Shown here in pieces: positions 17,803 through 27,637 of a stretch of DNA of 51,357 bases. Made by a program: the position numbers and the translations under genes. Positions within the stretch are counted from its first letter, which is position 1, and each line of letters starts with the position of its first letter. Source of the stretch: Synechococcales cyanobacterium bin31.maxbin.ball.101 (GTDB taxonomy: Bacteria > Cyanobacteriota > Cyanobacteriia > Leptolyngbyales > Leptolyngbyaceae). The stretch lies in assembly GCA_013298165.1 (NCBI GenBank), contig JAAFJU010000020.1, positions 1 through 51,357 of the forward strand, written 5' to 3'. A model generated the notes under the pieces. The model searched no databases, had not been told where the DNA came from, and worked only from the letters and a program-made list of their open reading frames with translations.

Positions 17803-18651
17803 ATGAAATCATTTCTACGCTACCAAATTACGCTACTAAAGTATCACTTTGAATTATCATCGCGAAAACTTTCTGCATTATTTTTGCCAAAAACATCTTT
17901 CAAAGAGCTAAGTTCTCATCCTCCTATCACTCTATTTATTAGCAGTCTCAATACTCGATATCCATTAGAGCTAACTATTAGAAGTTTGCTGAAGAATACG
18001 CGATATCCTAATATCAGATTTTTAATAGGTGAAAATGCTTCCACAGACGGTTCGGCCACTTATGTTGAATCTCTAGACCTTGGTGATATTCCAGTAGAAA
18101 TCATCAGAAGTTCTAAGCCACGCCTCCATTCTGACTGGCTCAATGAGGTCGCCAGATCCATTGAGACACCCTATTGGTTCTCTGTACATTCCGATATGCT
18201 GTTCTACTCCGGTGATTGGATTGTAGACATGATGAAATATATGGAATCTCAGCCTGACATCTATTTACTGAGTGCGGAGAAACAAGCAGAAGCAAAAGTA
18301 AGCATTGAGCCTATCTCCTCTAAAAAGGTTCTTTCACATGAGCAACTTTGTACGTGGTTGTTTTGTATGAGAACTAGCTACCGAGATAAGATTCAGACAT
18401 CATTCGACTTTGTTAAGGAAGATCCTGATCCTCACACTGGGGTTATTCCGATTTATGATACTGGGGAAAAGCTTTTGGAAGACATGAAAAACAATGGTCT
18501 TCGCTGTGAATATATGCCCAAGTGGTTTATGAAACGATATTACCATTTTGGTAGTCTAAGCTATGCATTTGATGTCAGTCAAAGAGGAAATCATCAAAAT
18601 TTCAAGTCATATCAAATGTCAAGTATTCAGAAGATGATTGGTCAATTTTAA
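17803..18651 (+). CDS. glycosyltransferase family 2-like protein
   Basis: A 282-aa GT-A-like protein. Seen: ITLFISSLNTRYPLELTIRS near residue 42 (family opening), FLIGENASTDGSATYV (acidic donor loop, about 74-89), and SVHSDMLFYSGDW near 120-132. In that last segment H-S-D stands where a DXD motif is expected. The 40-residue N-terminal extension is basic. The region is more AT-rich than the start of the locus. No acceptor or donor can be inferred. The next gene begins about 25 bp after its stop. Confidence 0.8.
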   Translation: MKSFLRYQITLLKYHFELSSRKLSALFLPKTSFKELSSHPPITLFISSLNTRYPLELTIRSLLKNTRYPNIRFLIGENASTDGSATYVESLDLGDIPVEIIRSSKPRLHSDWLNEVARSIETPYWFSVHSDMLFYSGDWIVDMMKYMESQPDIYLLSAEKQAEAKVSIEPISSKKVLSHEQLCTWLFCMRTSYRDKIQTSFDFVKEDPDPHTGVIPIYDTGEKLLEDMKNNGLRCEYMPKWFMKRYYHFGSLSYAFDVSQRGNHQNFKSYQMSSIQKMIGQF

Positions 18652-18676
18652 CGAGTTCTCCAGAGGAAGAAGTCAT

Positions 18677-19858
18677 ATGTTTGCTTTTATCCAGCCTTTT
18701 GGTCTGAGTTCGCCTGGAGGTGGACCGCGAATTTTACGATCGCTCTTAAAAGGTACTTCACAGCCATTTATGAGCATCTGTACAGGAGTCGATTCTCCAC
18801 CTAAGACAAGAGCAGGAAAAGAAATTCATCTTCCGGTTCGGCCTAATTTCTATCGGTTAGAGCGATCGCGTCTTGGGAAATATTTAGGTGCAATTCTTCC
18901 ATTCTACGCTGAAAGTTTTAAGCAGCGTTTAGAAGAAACATTACTACAAAATCAGGTGTCCGCTATCCATGCTATTCCTCATGGAATGGAGTTTGCTTAT
19001 GCATTTGAAGTTGCAAAAAAACTGGGACTGCCCTACTACCTCAATGTCCATGACGAACTGAGCTACAACCTGCTAGGTCATGTTGAGCTACCAGAAGCTG
19101 AAAAGCAACTTGCCCGTATCTGGAGAGAAGCCACTGGGCGAATGGTAATTTCGAAAGCGATGGGACAAGAATACTCACGGCGATATGGGTACAGACCCTA
19201 TACCGTCGTGACAGATGGGATAGATAAGCTGCCATCTAAAATCAAACCAATCCCACCTAAAAGCCTACGGGTCTATTTTATGGGAATGGTTCATTTGAGT
19301 TATCGTGACACCTTTTCTTCTTTTACACTTGCATTAGAACAATTCGCTAAAGCTCATCCAGATTGGACTGTCTCTTTTGTGATTCGGGGTGGGCTTTCAT
19401 TCCCATTACCAAAAGTCCAAGTTCCGATCGAAGTGCTTCCCTGGGGAACAGAAGAAGAAGTAGAAAAGGATTTCGATCGCATCGACTTTCTTTATTTACC
19501 GCTCCCCTTTGCTGAGGAGCATCAATCGTTTTCTCGGTATAGCCTGTCAACTAAAATGGTGACTTATCTAGGCAGTGGTTTACCAATTGTTTATCACGGT
19601 CCTCAAGATGCAGCGGCTGGAACTCTTCTATCCAATGCAGATGCAGGCGTCGTCTTAACCTCCCTTGATCCAGATCTGATGTCTAAGGCCCTGTATACTT
19701 CCGAACAATCTTTAGAAAAGCGGGTTGAGAATGCCTTGGATCTGGCACAGTCTCAATTTATGTTGTCAGATGTTCAGGCAAAATTTTGGACTGTCTTGAG
19801 TTCTCATATCCATTCGTCTCAGGTCAACCCCATGGTTTCTATTCTTAGTAAACAATGA
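18677..19858 (+). CDS. GT-B glycosyltransferase-like protein with degenerate donor motif
   Basis: A 393-aa protein resembling family 4 glycosyltransferases. Seen: MFAFIQPFGLSSPGGGPRIL (glycine loop), YYLNVHDELSYN, a donor-domain-like SLRVYFMGMVHLSYRDTF, and TKMVTYLGSGLPIVYHGP, where GT4 enzymes have the second half of E-x7-E. The first Glu of that motif is not clearly placed, so the catalytic site is degenerate or different. ATG 18677 is preferred because AGAGGAAGA lies 8 bp upstream. A TTG at 18638 would overlap the previous gene by 14 bp and lacks a binding site. Confidence 0.75.
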   Translation: MFAFIQPFGLSSPGGGPRILRSLLKGTSQPFMSICTGVDSPPKTRAGKEIHLPVRPNFYRLERSRLGKYLGAILPFYAESFKQRLEETLLQNQVSAIHAIPHGMEFAYAFEVAKKLGLPYYLNVHDELSYNLLGHVELPEAEKQLARIWREATGRMVISKAMGQEYSRRYGYRPYTVVTDGIDKLPSKIKPIPPKSLRVYFMGMVHLSYRDTFSSFTLALEQFAKAHPDWTVSFVIRGGLSFPLPKVQVPIEVLPWGTEEEVEKDFDRIDFLYLPLPFAEEHQSFSRYSLSTKMVTYLGSGLPIVYHGPQDAAAGTLLSNADAGVVLTSLDPDLMSKALYTSEQSLEKRVENALDLAQSQFMLSDVQAKFWTVLSSHIHSSQVNPMVSILSKQ

Positions 19859-19894
19859 ATCTGGTATATCGGTCAGTCCCTATCTATTAATTAT

Positions 19895-21001
19895 ATGTCT
19901 ACAATTTTTACAATTGTTCCACGCCTTCCTCCCTCAACTGATGGAGTCGGCGATTACTCTCTTTACCTTGCAAGGGCACTACAGCAAAGTTTTAGTTTTA
20001 AGACTCACTTTATTGTGTGCGACCCTGCTTGGAAAGCACAGTCTGAAGTCGAAGGTTTTCAGGTCACACATCTCAAAAAACGCAGTACTTCAGATCTTCT
20101 TCAGCTACTACAGACTGACTTTACAGAGACAACACAACTCTTTCTCCATTACGTTGGCTATGGCTACGCAAGATGGGGTTGCCCCAATTGGCTCCTCAGT
20201 GCCCTCAAGACCTGGCGATCGCGGTCAGGTCATCAACTTGTGACTATGTTCCATGAATTGTATACACTTCCAGGTCATAAGCCTTGGACACATCAATTCT
20301 GGAATTCATCTGTACAGCAGTCCATCACGAAGCAACTGGCTCAGTTGAGTGATCATTCCATTACCAGCGGTCAGCAATATGCTGAAATTCTCGATCGCTT
20401 TCGAGCAGAGCCAGATTATCCGACCCCATTTTTCCCGGTGTTCTCTACGGTCGGTGAGATAACGCAGGTTCCAATCTGGGACGATCGTGAACCCATTTTG
20501 GTAATCTTTGGACAGGCGATTAATAAGCGACGAGCCTACACTGAAAGCCAAGAGCAGATCCAATCCATCTGTGAAAGGTTTCAGATTAAAGAGATTGTAG
20601 ATGTGGGACCCTCTACAGGTCTTAATCTCACGAGTCTTGGCACGACCCCATTCCGAGAAGCGGGGAAGCTGACGATCGAAGAAATCAAAGCGCTGTTTTC
20701 CCGATCGCGTCTTGGATTTTTTAATTACAACACTGACTACTTAGCAAAGTCTACGATCTTCGCAGCCTACTGTACCTACGGCTTACTCCCCATTAGTGCA
20801 ACCCAGTCAGATCACTCCTATGACGGGATCATCTCTGGATATCACTATTGGAGCTTAGGAGATAATGATGTCCACTCCCCGCAACAAATTGTCAATCAAG
20901 CCCATCAGTGGTATCAGTCTCACTCCTTATCTGCTCAAGCAAGCTACTTTGCAAATCTCTTGATGGCCGATCGTCCCGTTGCTACTTCATCCAATATTTA
21001 A
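19895..21001 (+). CDS. glycosyltransferase-like protein (GT4 fold, divergent)
   Basis: A 368-aa protein of the polysaccharide locus. Seen: TIVPRLPPSTDGVGDYSLYL near the N-terminus, a variant of the GT4 acceptor loop in which GDYS replaces GGAE. FLHYVGYGYARWGCPNWLL and LVTMFHELYTLPGHKPW also match a group of putative mannosyl-type transferases. The donor half is poorly conserved; LGFFNYNTDYLAKSTIFAAY stands where the E-x7-E motif should be. Activity is therefore uncertain. A gap of 109 bp with no clear terminator follows. Confidence 0.7.
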   Translation: MSTIFTIVPRLPPSTDGVGDYSLYLARALQQSFSFKTHFIVCDPAWKAQSEVEGFQVTHLKKRSTSDLLQLLQTDFTETTQLFLHYVGYGYARWGCPNWLLSALKTWRSRSGHQLVTMFHELYTLPGHKPWTHQFWNSSVQQSITKQLAQLSDHSITSGQQYAEILDRFRAEPDYPTPFFPVFSTVGEITQVPIWDDREPILVIFGQAINKRRAYTESQEQIQSICERFQIKEIVDVGPSTGLNLTSLGTTPFREAGKLTIEEIKALFSRSRLGFFNYNTDYLAKSTIFAAYCTYGLLPISATQSDHSYDGIISGYHYWSLGDNDVHSPQQIVNQAHQWYQSHSLSAQASYFANLLMADRPVATSSNI

Positions 21002-21110
21002 TATCTTGGCTCTGTATATTCACAGAGTTCATCCGGACTCATCATCATTCTTAAGTAGTATGTCTTAGAGAATAGATTACGATTCACATTTATTCAAGGG
21101 TATCTCACCT

Positions 21111-22241
21111 ATGAAGCTCTGCATCGTCACCCCCGCTGTCGTCAAAGGCGACGGCCAAGGGCGAGCCAACTATGAAATCGTACAGGAAGCAATTCGACGA
21201 GGGCATCACCTGACATTGGTAGCCCATCGGGTTGCAGATGAGTTGCTTCAGTCCCCCCAAGTCAAATGGATTCACTTTGCCACCCCAAATCTACCGACGA
21301 CCCTACTGAAAGAAGTTTACTTTGCCTGGTGCAGTGCGACATGGCTAAAGAAGCATCGAAAAGACTTTGACTTAGTCCAGAGCTATGGCACCGTGACCTT
21401 TGGGAGCAGTGATGTCAACACCGCACAGTTTGTCCATACCTCATGGTTGAATTCTCCAGTCCATTTATCAAAATATTCTAAAGGTCTGTATGGGACTTAT
21501 CACTGGCTACATAGCAGCTTAAATGCCTCTTGGGAACGTACAGCTTTTAAGGATGCGAGAGCTGTAGTCGCCGTATCAGAGGGGATCCGAGATGAGCTGC
21601 GAGATCTAGGAGTTCCAGACGATCGGATTCACGTTATTTTAAATGGTGTCGATATCCAAGAGTTTACTCCTGAACCGATCGATCGGGCCTCTATTGGTCT
21701 TCCAGTGGACAAGACTTTAGCGCTCTTTGCTGGAGATATTAAGACAAATCGTAAAAATTTAGATACCGTTTTACGGTCTTTAGCCCATGTTCCGTCGCTA
21801 GACCTAGTTGTCGTGGGACGGTTAGAAGGAAGTCCTTATCCTGCCTTAGCAAAAGAGCTAGGGGTGAGCGATCGGGTTCATTTCTTGGGCTTTCGCACTG
21901 ATTTACCTCATATTATGCGGGGGGTGGACCTGTTTGTTTTTCCGTCCCGTTATGAGCCATTTGGGATGGTCGTGGCAGAGGCCATGGCTTCAGGCTTACC
22001 TGTCATTACTGCCGCTTCCACAGGAGCCTCAGAAATCGTGACAGAAGAAAGTGGCATTGTTGTCCCAGATCCAGAAGACATTGCTGCATTAACTGCCGCG
22101 CTTAAACGGTTGATCGACGATCGAACATTATGCAAAACAATGGGAAAAGTCGGCAGAGAAATTGTCCAAGAGCATGATTGGAAAGGAAAGGCTAGGCAAT
22201 ATCTGACCTTATTTGAATCGATGATTGTGGAGCCTATCTAA
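21111..22241 (+). CDS. glycosyltransferase family 4
   Basis: A 376-aa GT4 enzyme with all usual landmarks. Seen: CIVTPAVVKGDGQGRANYEIV (acceptor loop), AVVAVSEGIRDELRDLGVP and INGVDIQEF-like ILNGVDIQEFTP in the linker, LALFAGDIKTNRKNLDTVL at the donor-domain start, and the E-x7-E motif EPFGMVVAEAMASGLPVI. The C-terminal residues end 2 bp before the ATG of the polymerase-like gene, so the two are probably translated together. Confidence 0.92.
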   Translation: MKLCIVTPAVVKGDGQGRANYEIVQEAIRRGHHLTLVAHRVADELLQSPQVKWIHFATPNLPTTLLKEVYFAWCSATWLKKHRKDFDLVQSYGTVTFGSSDVNTAQFVHTSWLNSPVHLSKYSKGLYGTYHWLHSSLNASWERTAFKDARAVVAVSEGIRDELRDLGVPDDRIHVILNGVDIQEFTPEPIDRASIGLPVDKTLALFAGDIKTNRKNLDTVLRSLAHVPSLDLVVVGRLEGSPYPALAKELGVSDRVHFLGFRTDLPHIMRGVDLFVFPSRYEPFGMVVAEAMASGLPVITAASTGASEIVTEESGIVVPDPEDIAALTAALKRLIDDRTLCKTMGKVGREIVQEHDWKGKARQYLTLFESMIVEPI

Positions 22242-22243
22242 AA

Positions 22244-23719
22244 ATGCAAAACCTCCCTACTACATCTCAGACTTTCGAGCCATCACAGCCCCTCAGACCT
22301 ACTGCATCATCTCAGCTAGCCTGGTTTGCAATCACGACATTAGGAGTCTTTACGGTCCTTTGTTTGATTGCGAAGGCGGGGGTCATTTTAAGATTCGGGT
22401 TTCCGATCGCCAGTTTTATGACAGGAGTATTTTTATTTCGAAATTTCCCATCTCACTATATTGGGTTCTCTTGGTGGATTTGGATCATAACTCCATTTCT
22501 AGCAAGACTGATTGACTATCAGACTATCTGGGATCCCCAAAGAACAATGATGGTTGCCCCTTTCTTAGTCTCGGGGATTGCTGGAGTCACCCTTTTTAAG
22601 AATCTTCTCAAATTTAATACGAAAGAAAATAGTGGCTTCTTACTGGTTGTTGGAGGTTTATTGTATGGAGCCTTAATTGGTACTGCATCAACTTCTCCAA
22701 TGAGTGTTGCGAGAGCTTTATTAGACTGGATGGTCCCTATTGCTTTTGGATATCACATGATGTGGAACTGGAAGTCCTATCCACAGTTTTCCAATGTCTT
22801 ATCCAAAACATTTCTGTGGGGTGTCCTGGTAACGGGTTCATACGGGGTATTTCAATTTATTGTTGCCCCGGATTGGGATTGTAATTGGCTCATTGAATCT
22901 GGAATGGGGACAAGTATGGGCAAGCCAGAACCCTTCGGGTTGAGAGTCTGGAGTACGATGCACTCTGCGGGAGTCTTTGCTGGTTTTATGATGTCAGGAT
23001 TGCTGATTCTTCTCAGCAGCCAGTCTCCACTTCAACTCCCTGCAAATATCGTAGGCTACTTAGGATTTCTACTATCTTTAGTTCGATCGGCCTGGGGTGG
23101 CTGGGTGATTGCTCTACTGATTATGACATCTTCTATCAAGATGCAAGCCCAAGTTCGGTTAGTAGCATTAGTAATTGCTATTGTTCTAGTCATGATTCCA
23201 CTATCCTCAATGGAGCCATTTTCGTCTGTTGTCAGCGGTCGTTTAGAAACAATTACTGATTTGCAGAATGATACTAGCTTTAATGCAAGAACATCCGATT
23301 TGGGCAGCTTTTTTGTTAGTGCTATTTCTAATCCCTTAGGACAAGGAATTGGGAATGTCTGGATTAAGCAAGAAGATGGCACGATCACCCAGCAGGTCAC
23401 AGATAATGGAGTGGTTGATTTACTATTTACTCTAGGTTGGCTGGGCGGATTTCCTTATCTGGCAGGTCTATTCACATTATCTTCGATTGTGATGAAATCT
23501 GAGGGTATTAGTAGGGACTCTTTTATGAGTGCTGCCAGAGGCATTAGTATCAGTTTTGCGATTCAAATTATCTTTGCAAATTCCTTGATCGGTGTGGCTG
23601 GAATGCTGATGTGGGGATTCTTGGGCACTGTCCTTTCCGGCGATCTCTATTACCGTCATCAAAATGAGTTGATGGCTTATTCTCAATGGCAAGAACTGCT
23701 TCAGGAAGAAGCTGGATAA
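22244..23719 (+). CDS. O-antigen ligase/polymerase-like membrane protein (Wzy/WaaL superfamily)
   Basis: A 491-aa polytopic protein with about ten to twelve hydrophobic spans. Seen: repeated hydrophobic stretches from residue 25 on, a central loop (VAPDWDCNWLIESGMG), RVWSTMHSAGVFAGFM, and YLGFLLSLVRSAWGGWVIAL. R-S-A/G-W in that last segment is the conserved arginine region of the superfamily. ARTSDLGSFFVSAISNPLGQGIG is the periplasmic loop typical of Wzy-type proteins. Known of the family: polymerisation of lipid-linked repeat units or ligation of glycans at the periplasmic face. Inferred: the polymerase of this locus. Start ATG two bases after the previous stop. Confidence 0.85.
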   Translation: MQNLPTTSQTFEPSQPLRPTASSQLAWFAITTLGVFTVLCLIAKAGVILRFGFPIASFMTGVFLFRNFPSHYIGFSWWIWIITPFLARLIDYQTIWDPQRTMMVAPFLVSGIAGVTLFKNLLKFNTKENSGFLLVVGGLLYGALIGTASTSPMSVARALLDWMVPIAFGYHMMWNWKSYPQFSNVLSKTFLWGVLVTGSYGVFQFIVAPDWDCNWLIESGMGTSMGKPEPFGLRVWSTMHSAGVFAGFMMSGLLILLSSQSPLQLPANIVGYLGFLLSLVRSAWGGWVIALLIMTSSIKMQAQVRLVALVIAIVLVMIPLSSMEPFSSVVSGRLETITDLQNDTSFNARTSDLGSFFVSAISNPLGQGIGNVWIKQEDGTITQQVTDNGVVDLLFTLGWLGGFPYLAGLFTLSSIVMKSEGISRDSFMSAARGISISFAIQIIFANSLIGVAGMLMWGFLGTVLSGDLYYRHQNELMAYSQWQELLQEEAG

Positions 23720-23762
23720 CGATTCTAATTTAAATTCTATTGAAAACAAGGTGGTCATAAGA

Positions 23763-24884
23763 ATGAATGTAGCAATTGTAATGCCCCTCGGGGAGCAACG
23801 TGGTGGTGGCGAAATGATGCTCCTTGATCTTTTAGAGCACGGAAGAGGAAGAGGACTAAACTGGTTAGTGATCTTCTTAGAATCCGGATCGATGGTTTCT
23901 CAGGTGCAAGCTTTAGGCATTGAGACTCGTGTGATCGAGTCAGGTCAGCTTCGACAAGTGGGGAAATGGTGGTCTACGGTCCAAAAGATTCGCCAAATGA
24001 TTAAGGAACGATCGATCAATGCGATCGTAGGCTGGATGTGGAAAGGTCATCTCTACACTGGAATTGCAGCCAAGCTTTCTAAAATTCCAGAAGTCTGGTA
24101 TCAGTTAGAAAATCCACAGGAACTCACTTTTCTAAAGCGCCTTGCGAATCGTGTCCCCACTCAAGCCGTAATCACGCTATCAAAGTCAGGACAAGTCGCC
24201 CAATCTCAACTGACTCCTCAATATCCAGTCAAGCTGGTTTATCCGGGTGCTGATCTCGATCGCTTTAGACCTGAAAAATTAGCATCAATTCAAGAGACTC
24301 GTCAAAAACTAGGACTACCGATCGATGTCCCGATTATCGGAATCATTGGACGACTTCAGCGCTGGAAAGGAATGCATGTTCTAGTGGAAGCTATGCCAAA
24401 AATTTTAGAGAAACATCCCAAGGTTCAATGCTTAATTGTGGGAGGAGAACATCATTTTGAACCGGAGTATCAGGATTATGTAAAGCAACGGATTAATGTC
24501 TTAAATGTGAACGATAATATTAGTATGGTTGGATTACAGAGGAATGTGCCTGAGTGGATGCAAGCTATGGATGTCATCATTCATGCTTCGGATCATGAGC
24601 CATTTGGAATCGTTGTTGTTGAGGCCATGTCAATGGGTAAACCCATTGTTGCCAGTGCATCAGGTGGACCTACTGAAATCATTACTCCAGGAGTGGATGG
24701 ATTACTCGCTCCTTATGGTGATGCGGATCAACTTGCATCTTCAGTTATTCAGTATCTAGACGATCGTGACTATGCTGAGAAGTTAGGTCAGAAAGCGAAG
24801 ATTCGCGCTAATGAATTCTCAAATTCTTCATACTCTCAAAACTTTATTAATACATTGTCTGATGTTATTACTACTGCTACTTAA
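23763..24884 (+). CDS. glycosyltransferase family 4
   Basis: A 373-aa GT4 enzyme. Seen: MNVAIVMPLGEQRGGGEMML (Gly-rich acceptor loop), the linker VYPGADLDRFRP, donor-domain start VPIIGIIGRLQRWKGMHVLV, and E-x7-E in EPFGIVVVEAMSMGKPIV followed by SGGPTEII. ATG 23763 is chosen because AAGGTGG lies about 8 bp upstream; an in-frame GTG at 23751 overlaps that ribosome binding site. About 100 bp without a gene follow. Confidence 0.92.
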   Translation: MNVAIVMPLGEQRGGGEMMLLDLLEHGRGRGLNWLVIFLESGSMVSQVQALGIETRVIESGQLRQVGKWWSTVQKIRQMIKERSINAIVGWMWKGHLYTGIAAKLSKIPEVWYQLENPQELTFLKRLANRVPTQAVITLSKSGQVAQSQLTPQYPVKLVYPGADLDRFRPEKLASIQETRQKLGLPIDVPIIGIIGRLQRWKGMHVLVEAMPKILEKHPKVQCLIVGGEHHFEPEYQDYVKQRINVLNVNDNISMVGLQRNVPEWMQAMDVIIHASDHEPFGIVVVEAMSMGKPIVASASGGPTEIITPGVDGLLAPYGDADQLASSVIQYLDDRDYAEKLGQKAKIRANEFSNSSYSQNFINTLSDVITTAT

Positions 24885-24988
24885 ACTGGGAGTGATCTAA
24901 ATGATAATTTGCTTTCATTGTGATACTTAGTTGCTCTGATTGTCTTCACAGCTCGAAATTAATCTTAACTCTTTAAACAGGAAATGCT

Positions 24989-25684
24989 ATGACTCAAGCT
25001 ACTGCTAAAACCGCAATTATCGGATATGGTCCTCAAGCTTATGCTGAGCGAGTGGATGGTTATTCTCCAGATTATGTTCGTGATTCTGTGATTGAACTTT
25101 TTGGTACTGAAATTCGGGGTGACATTCTAGATGCAGGCTCTGGGGATGGTGGCTGGATTAAGTACTTGCAATCAACAGGGAATATCGATCGTGTGATTAG
25201 CGTTGATTTTGTGGATGATGGAGCCAGCCAAATTCCAGGGATTGAATTTCAATTGGCTGACCTGTCCTTCGATCGGCTACCCTGTGGCGATGCCGAATTG
25301 GATTGGATGTTCGCTGTAGAAGTTTTAGAACATCTTGCGAACCCTAGAAACTTTATTAAAGAAGCAGCACGCGGTTTACGTAAAGGCGGAAAGCTAGTTA
25401 TTACGACTCCTTCTAATGAAAGTCTACGTGCAAAGCTTTCTTACCTGACTCGTGGGTACTACCCTGCATTCTGTGAGAATGACTATCACCTAAGCGGACA
25501 TATCACGCCTATTTTGGAAATTGATATCCAACGGATGTCCATGGAAGCAGGCTTTGATCGTGTGGAATGCTATTACCCGACCATTGGACTCATGCCGAAG
25601 CTCGAAATGCCTTGGCAACGAGTTTTTCCTTGGCTGAAGGGGAAGAAGTGGAGCGATAGCCTTGTAGCGGTCTTCATCAAATAA
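24989..25684 (+). CDS. SAM-dependent methyltransferase, first of a tandem pair
   Basis: A 231-aa class I methyltransferase. Seen: the opening AYAERVDGYSPDYVRDSV, motif I ILDAGSGDGGWIKYL (46-60), SVDFVDDGASQIPG (acidic motif II region), the post-I motif MFAVEVLEHLANPRNF, and KLVITTPSNES. It shares most of these blocks, and even the GASQIPG and FQLAD segments, with the next gene, so the pair arose by duplication. Probable role: methylation of a sugar or of a lipid-linked intermediate. RBS AGGAAATGCT upstream of the ATG. Confidence 0.88.
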   Translation: MTQATAKTAIIGYGPQAYAERVDGYSPDYVRDSVIELFGTEIRGDILDAGSGDGGWIKYLQSTGNIDRVISVDFVDDGASQIPGIEFQLADLSFDRLPCGDAELDWMFAVEVLEHLANPRNFIKEAARGLRKGGKLVITTPSNESLRAKLSYLTRGYYPAFCENDYHLSGHITPILEIDIQRMSMEAGFDRVECYYPTIGLMPKLEMPWQRVFPWLKGKKWSDSLVAVFIK

Positions 25685-25728
25685 AGTCTCATATTCCATC
25701 CTTCACCCATTCCATTGGAGTTCATTTC

Positions 25729-26424
25729 ATGTCTATAACTAATCTCGATCGCATTACAGGTTCCGATGCCAGTACCTATGCTCAACGCTTTGATGGTGAG
25801 TCGCCGGACCACATTCGTGAAGCGGTATGGAAGGGCTTTGGAGACTCTTTCCATGGAACAGTTTTAGACATCGGCTCCGGGAATGGGGGATGGATTCGAT
25901 ACCTGAAGAGAAGTGAAAAAATCGACCGTCTTCTCAGTACGGATATTAGCGATGATGGTGCAAGTCAAATTCCCGGTGTTGAGTTTCAATTGGCAGATGC
26001 AGCAGTCGCATTGCCCTATGACAGTAACTCGATCGATGCAATCTCTGCTTTAGAAGTGATCGAGCATTTGGTTAATCCTCGTAATTTTATGAAAGAAGTG
26101 GCGCGTTGTCTAAAGCCTGGAGCGACAGCGATCGTCACGACACCTTCCAATGAAAGTATTCGCGCAAAAATATCATTTATCACCCGTGGCTATTTTCCTG
26201 GATTCAGTGACTTTGAGTATCACGACAATGGGCATATTTCACCCATTCTTGAAATTGATATGCGTCGGATGGCTCAGGAAGTGGGACTAGAAGTCATTGA
26301 CCTATGTTATCCCAATGAAGGACTCGTTCCTAAGTTGACAGTATCTTGGCAGAAGTTTTTCCCGAATCTGCGCGGGAAAAACTGGTCTGACAATATGGTC
26401 GCCTATTTAAAGAAGCCTGCTTAA
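25729..26424 (+). CDS. SAM-dependent methyltransferase, second of a tandem pair
   Basis: A 231-aa paralogue of the preceding gene, same length. Seen: TYAQRFDGESPDHIREAV, motif I VLDIGSGNGGWIRYL (45-59), STDISDDGASQIPG, ALEVIEHLVNPRNF and ATAIVTTPSNES, aligned block by block with its neighbour. The C-terminal third, probably the acceptor part, differs more (GLVPKLTVSWQKFFPNL against GLMPKLEMPWQRVFPWL). That fits methylation of two different positions or residues. A GGAG ribosome binding site precedes the ATG. The stop codon directly abuts the next gene. Confidence 0.88.
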   Translation: MSITNLDRITGSDASTYAQRFDGESPDHIREAVWKGFGDSFHGTVLDIGSGNGGWIRYLKRSEKIDRLLSTDISDDGASQIPGVEFQLADAAVALPYDSNSIDAISALEVIEHLVNPRNFMKEVARCLKPGATAIVTTPSNESIRAKISFITRGYFPGFSDFEYHDNGHISPILEIDMRRMAQEVGLEVIDLCYPNEGLVPKLTVSWQKFFPNLRGKNWSDNMVAYLKKPA

Positions 26425-27633
26425 ATGATTTGTGATGAACAAGCTATGATCTCCACTACCAAGTTATCTCAAAGTAAAGCCAAGATTCATCCCTCTATTC
26501 TTTGCCTTGGAATGGGATGGTTTCCTGTTGCCGCAGGTGGGTTAAACCGATATCTTTACGGCCTGTCCACTGAACTTACTCATCAAGGGACACAACTTGA
26601 AATCTGTGGTTTAGATATGCCTCAGAATGATAGTTCGCACTCAGTCCAGAATTTAACCCTGACTAATCTTACCAACACCACATGTCCCATTCTAAATCGA
26701 TTATATTCTGTCCAATCTTCTCTATCGAGAGAACAGATGCAATCAAAGGATGCAATCAATCTCCACTTTGCATTCTATAGTTTTCCCCTTCTGAAGAACC
26801 TCCCGCAGGATGTCCCCGTAACCTTCCATTTTCATGGGCCATGGGCCTTGGAAAGCCAGCAGGAAGGAGAAAATCCGATCGTAGTCTGGCTAAAGAAACA
26901 ACTCGAACTACGGGTTTATAGCCGTTGCGATCGATTTGTTGTATTGAGTAAAGCATTTGGAAATGTACTACATCAGGAATATGGGGTTCCTTGGAAAAAG
27001 ATTCACATTATTCCCGGAGGTGTCGATACTCAGGAATTTCAACCCAAGCTGTCCCAGGTTGAAGCAAGAGAGAAATTAGGTTGGAAACAAGATCGCAAGA
27101 TTCTTTTCACGCCTCGTCGTCTCGTTCAGCGTATGGGTATCGATCGGCTCCTAGATGCCATGGTCGAAGTGCGTAAGGTGATCCCTGATGTATGGCTTGG
27201 GATTGCAGGGAAAGGTCCCCTCACAGCCCAGCTTCAGCAGCAAATCGAAGACTTGGGACTTCAGGAGCATGTCGAGCTTCTGGGCTTTGTTCCCGACGAA
27301 TTGCTTCCTGTCGCTTATCAAGCCTCCGATATCACCGTAGTCCCCAGCATCAGTTGGGAAGGATTTGGATTGATCTTAGTGGAGTCTCTGGCCTGCGGGA
27401 CTCCTGCGATCTCAACTCCGATCGGCGGAATGCCCGAAATTCTACGTCCCCTAGATCCATCTCTGGTGACAGACTCTACAGAAGTCTCGGCAATCACCGA
27501 TCGATTGATTCAGTTCCTGACGGGTGAACTCAGTTTACCGAGTCGTGAGACCTGTCGAGAGTATGCCGTCAAGAATTTTGACTGGAAGCATATTGCGCCC
27601 CGCGTTCAGGAAGTCCTGTTGGCCCCGAAGTAA
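26425..27633 (+). CDS. glycosyltransferase family 4
   Basis: A 402-aa GT4 enzyme starting on the base after the previous stop; an in-frame ATG at 26446 is an alternative start. Seen: LGMGWFPVAAGGLNRYLYGL (acceptor loop), TFHFHGPWA, the linker IIPGGVDTQEFQP, donor-domain start ILFTPRRLVQRMGIDRLL, and E-x7-E in EGFGLILVESLACGTPAI with IGGMPEIL. The R-x-x-x-x-M-G motif is that of a cyanobacterial GT4 subgroup often annotated simply as glycosyltransferase. Translationally coupled to both neighbours. Confidence 0.92.
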   Translation: MICDEQAMISTTKLSQSKAKIHPSILCLGMGWFPVAAGGLNRYLYGLSTELTHQGTQLEICGLDMPQNDSSHSVQNLTLTNLTNTTCPILNRLYSVQSSLSREQMQSKDAINLHFAFYSFPLLKNLPQDVPVTFHFHGPWALESQQEGENPIVVWLKKQLELRVYSRCDRFVVLSKAFGNVLHQEYGVPWKKIHIIPGGVDTQEFQPKLSQVEAREKLGWKQDRKILFTPRRLVQRMGIDRLLDAMVEVRKVIPDVWLGIAGKGPLTAQLQQQIEDLGLQEHVELLGFVPDELLPVAYQASDITVVPSISWEGFGLILVESLACGTPAISTPIGGMPEILRPLDPSLVTDSTEVSAITDRLIQFLTGELSLPSRETCREYAVKNFDWKHIAPRVQEVLLAPK

Positions 27634-27637
27634 TCCT

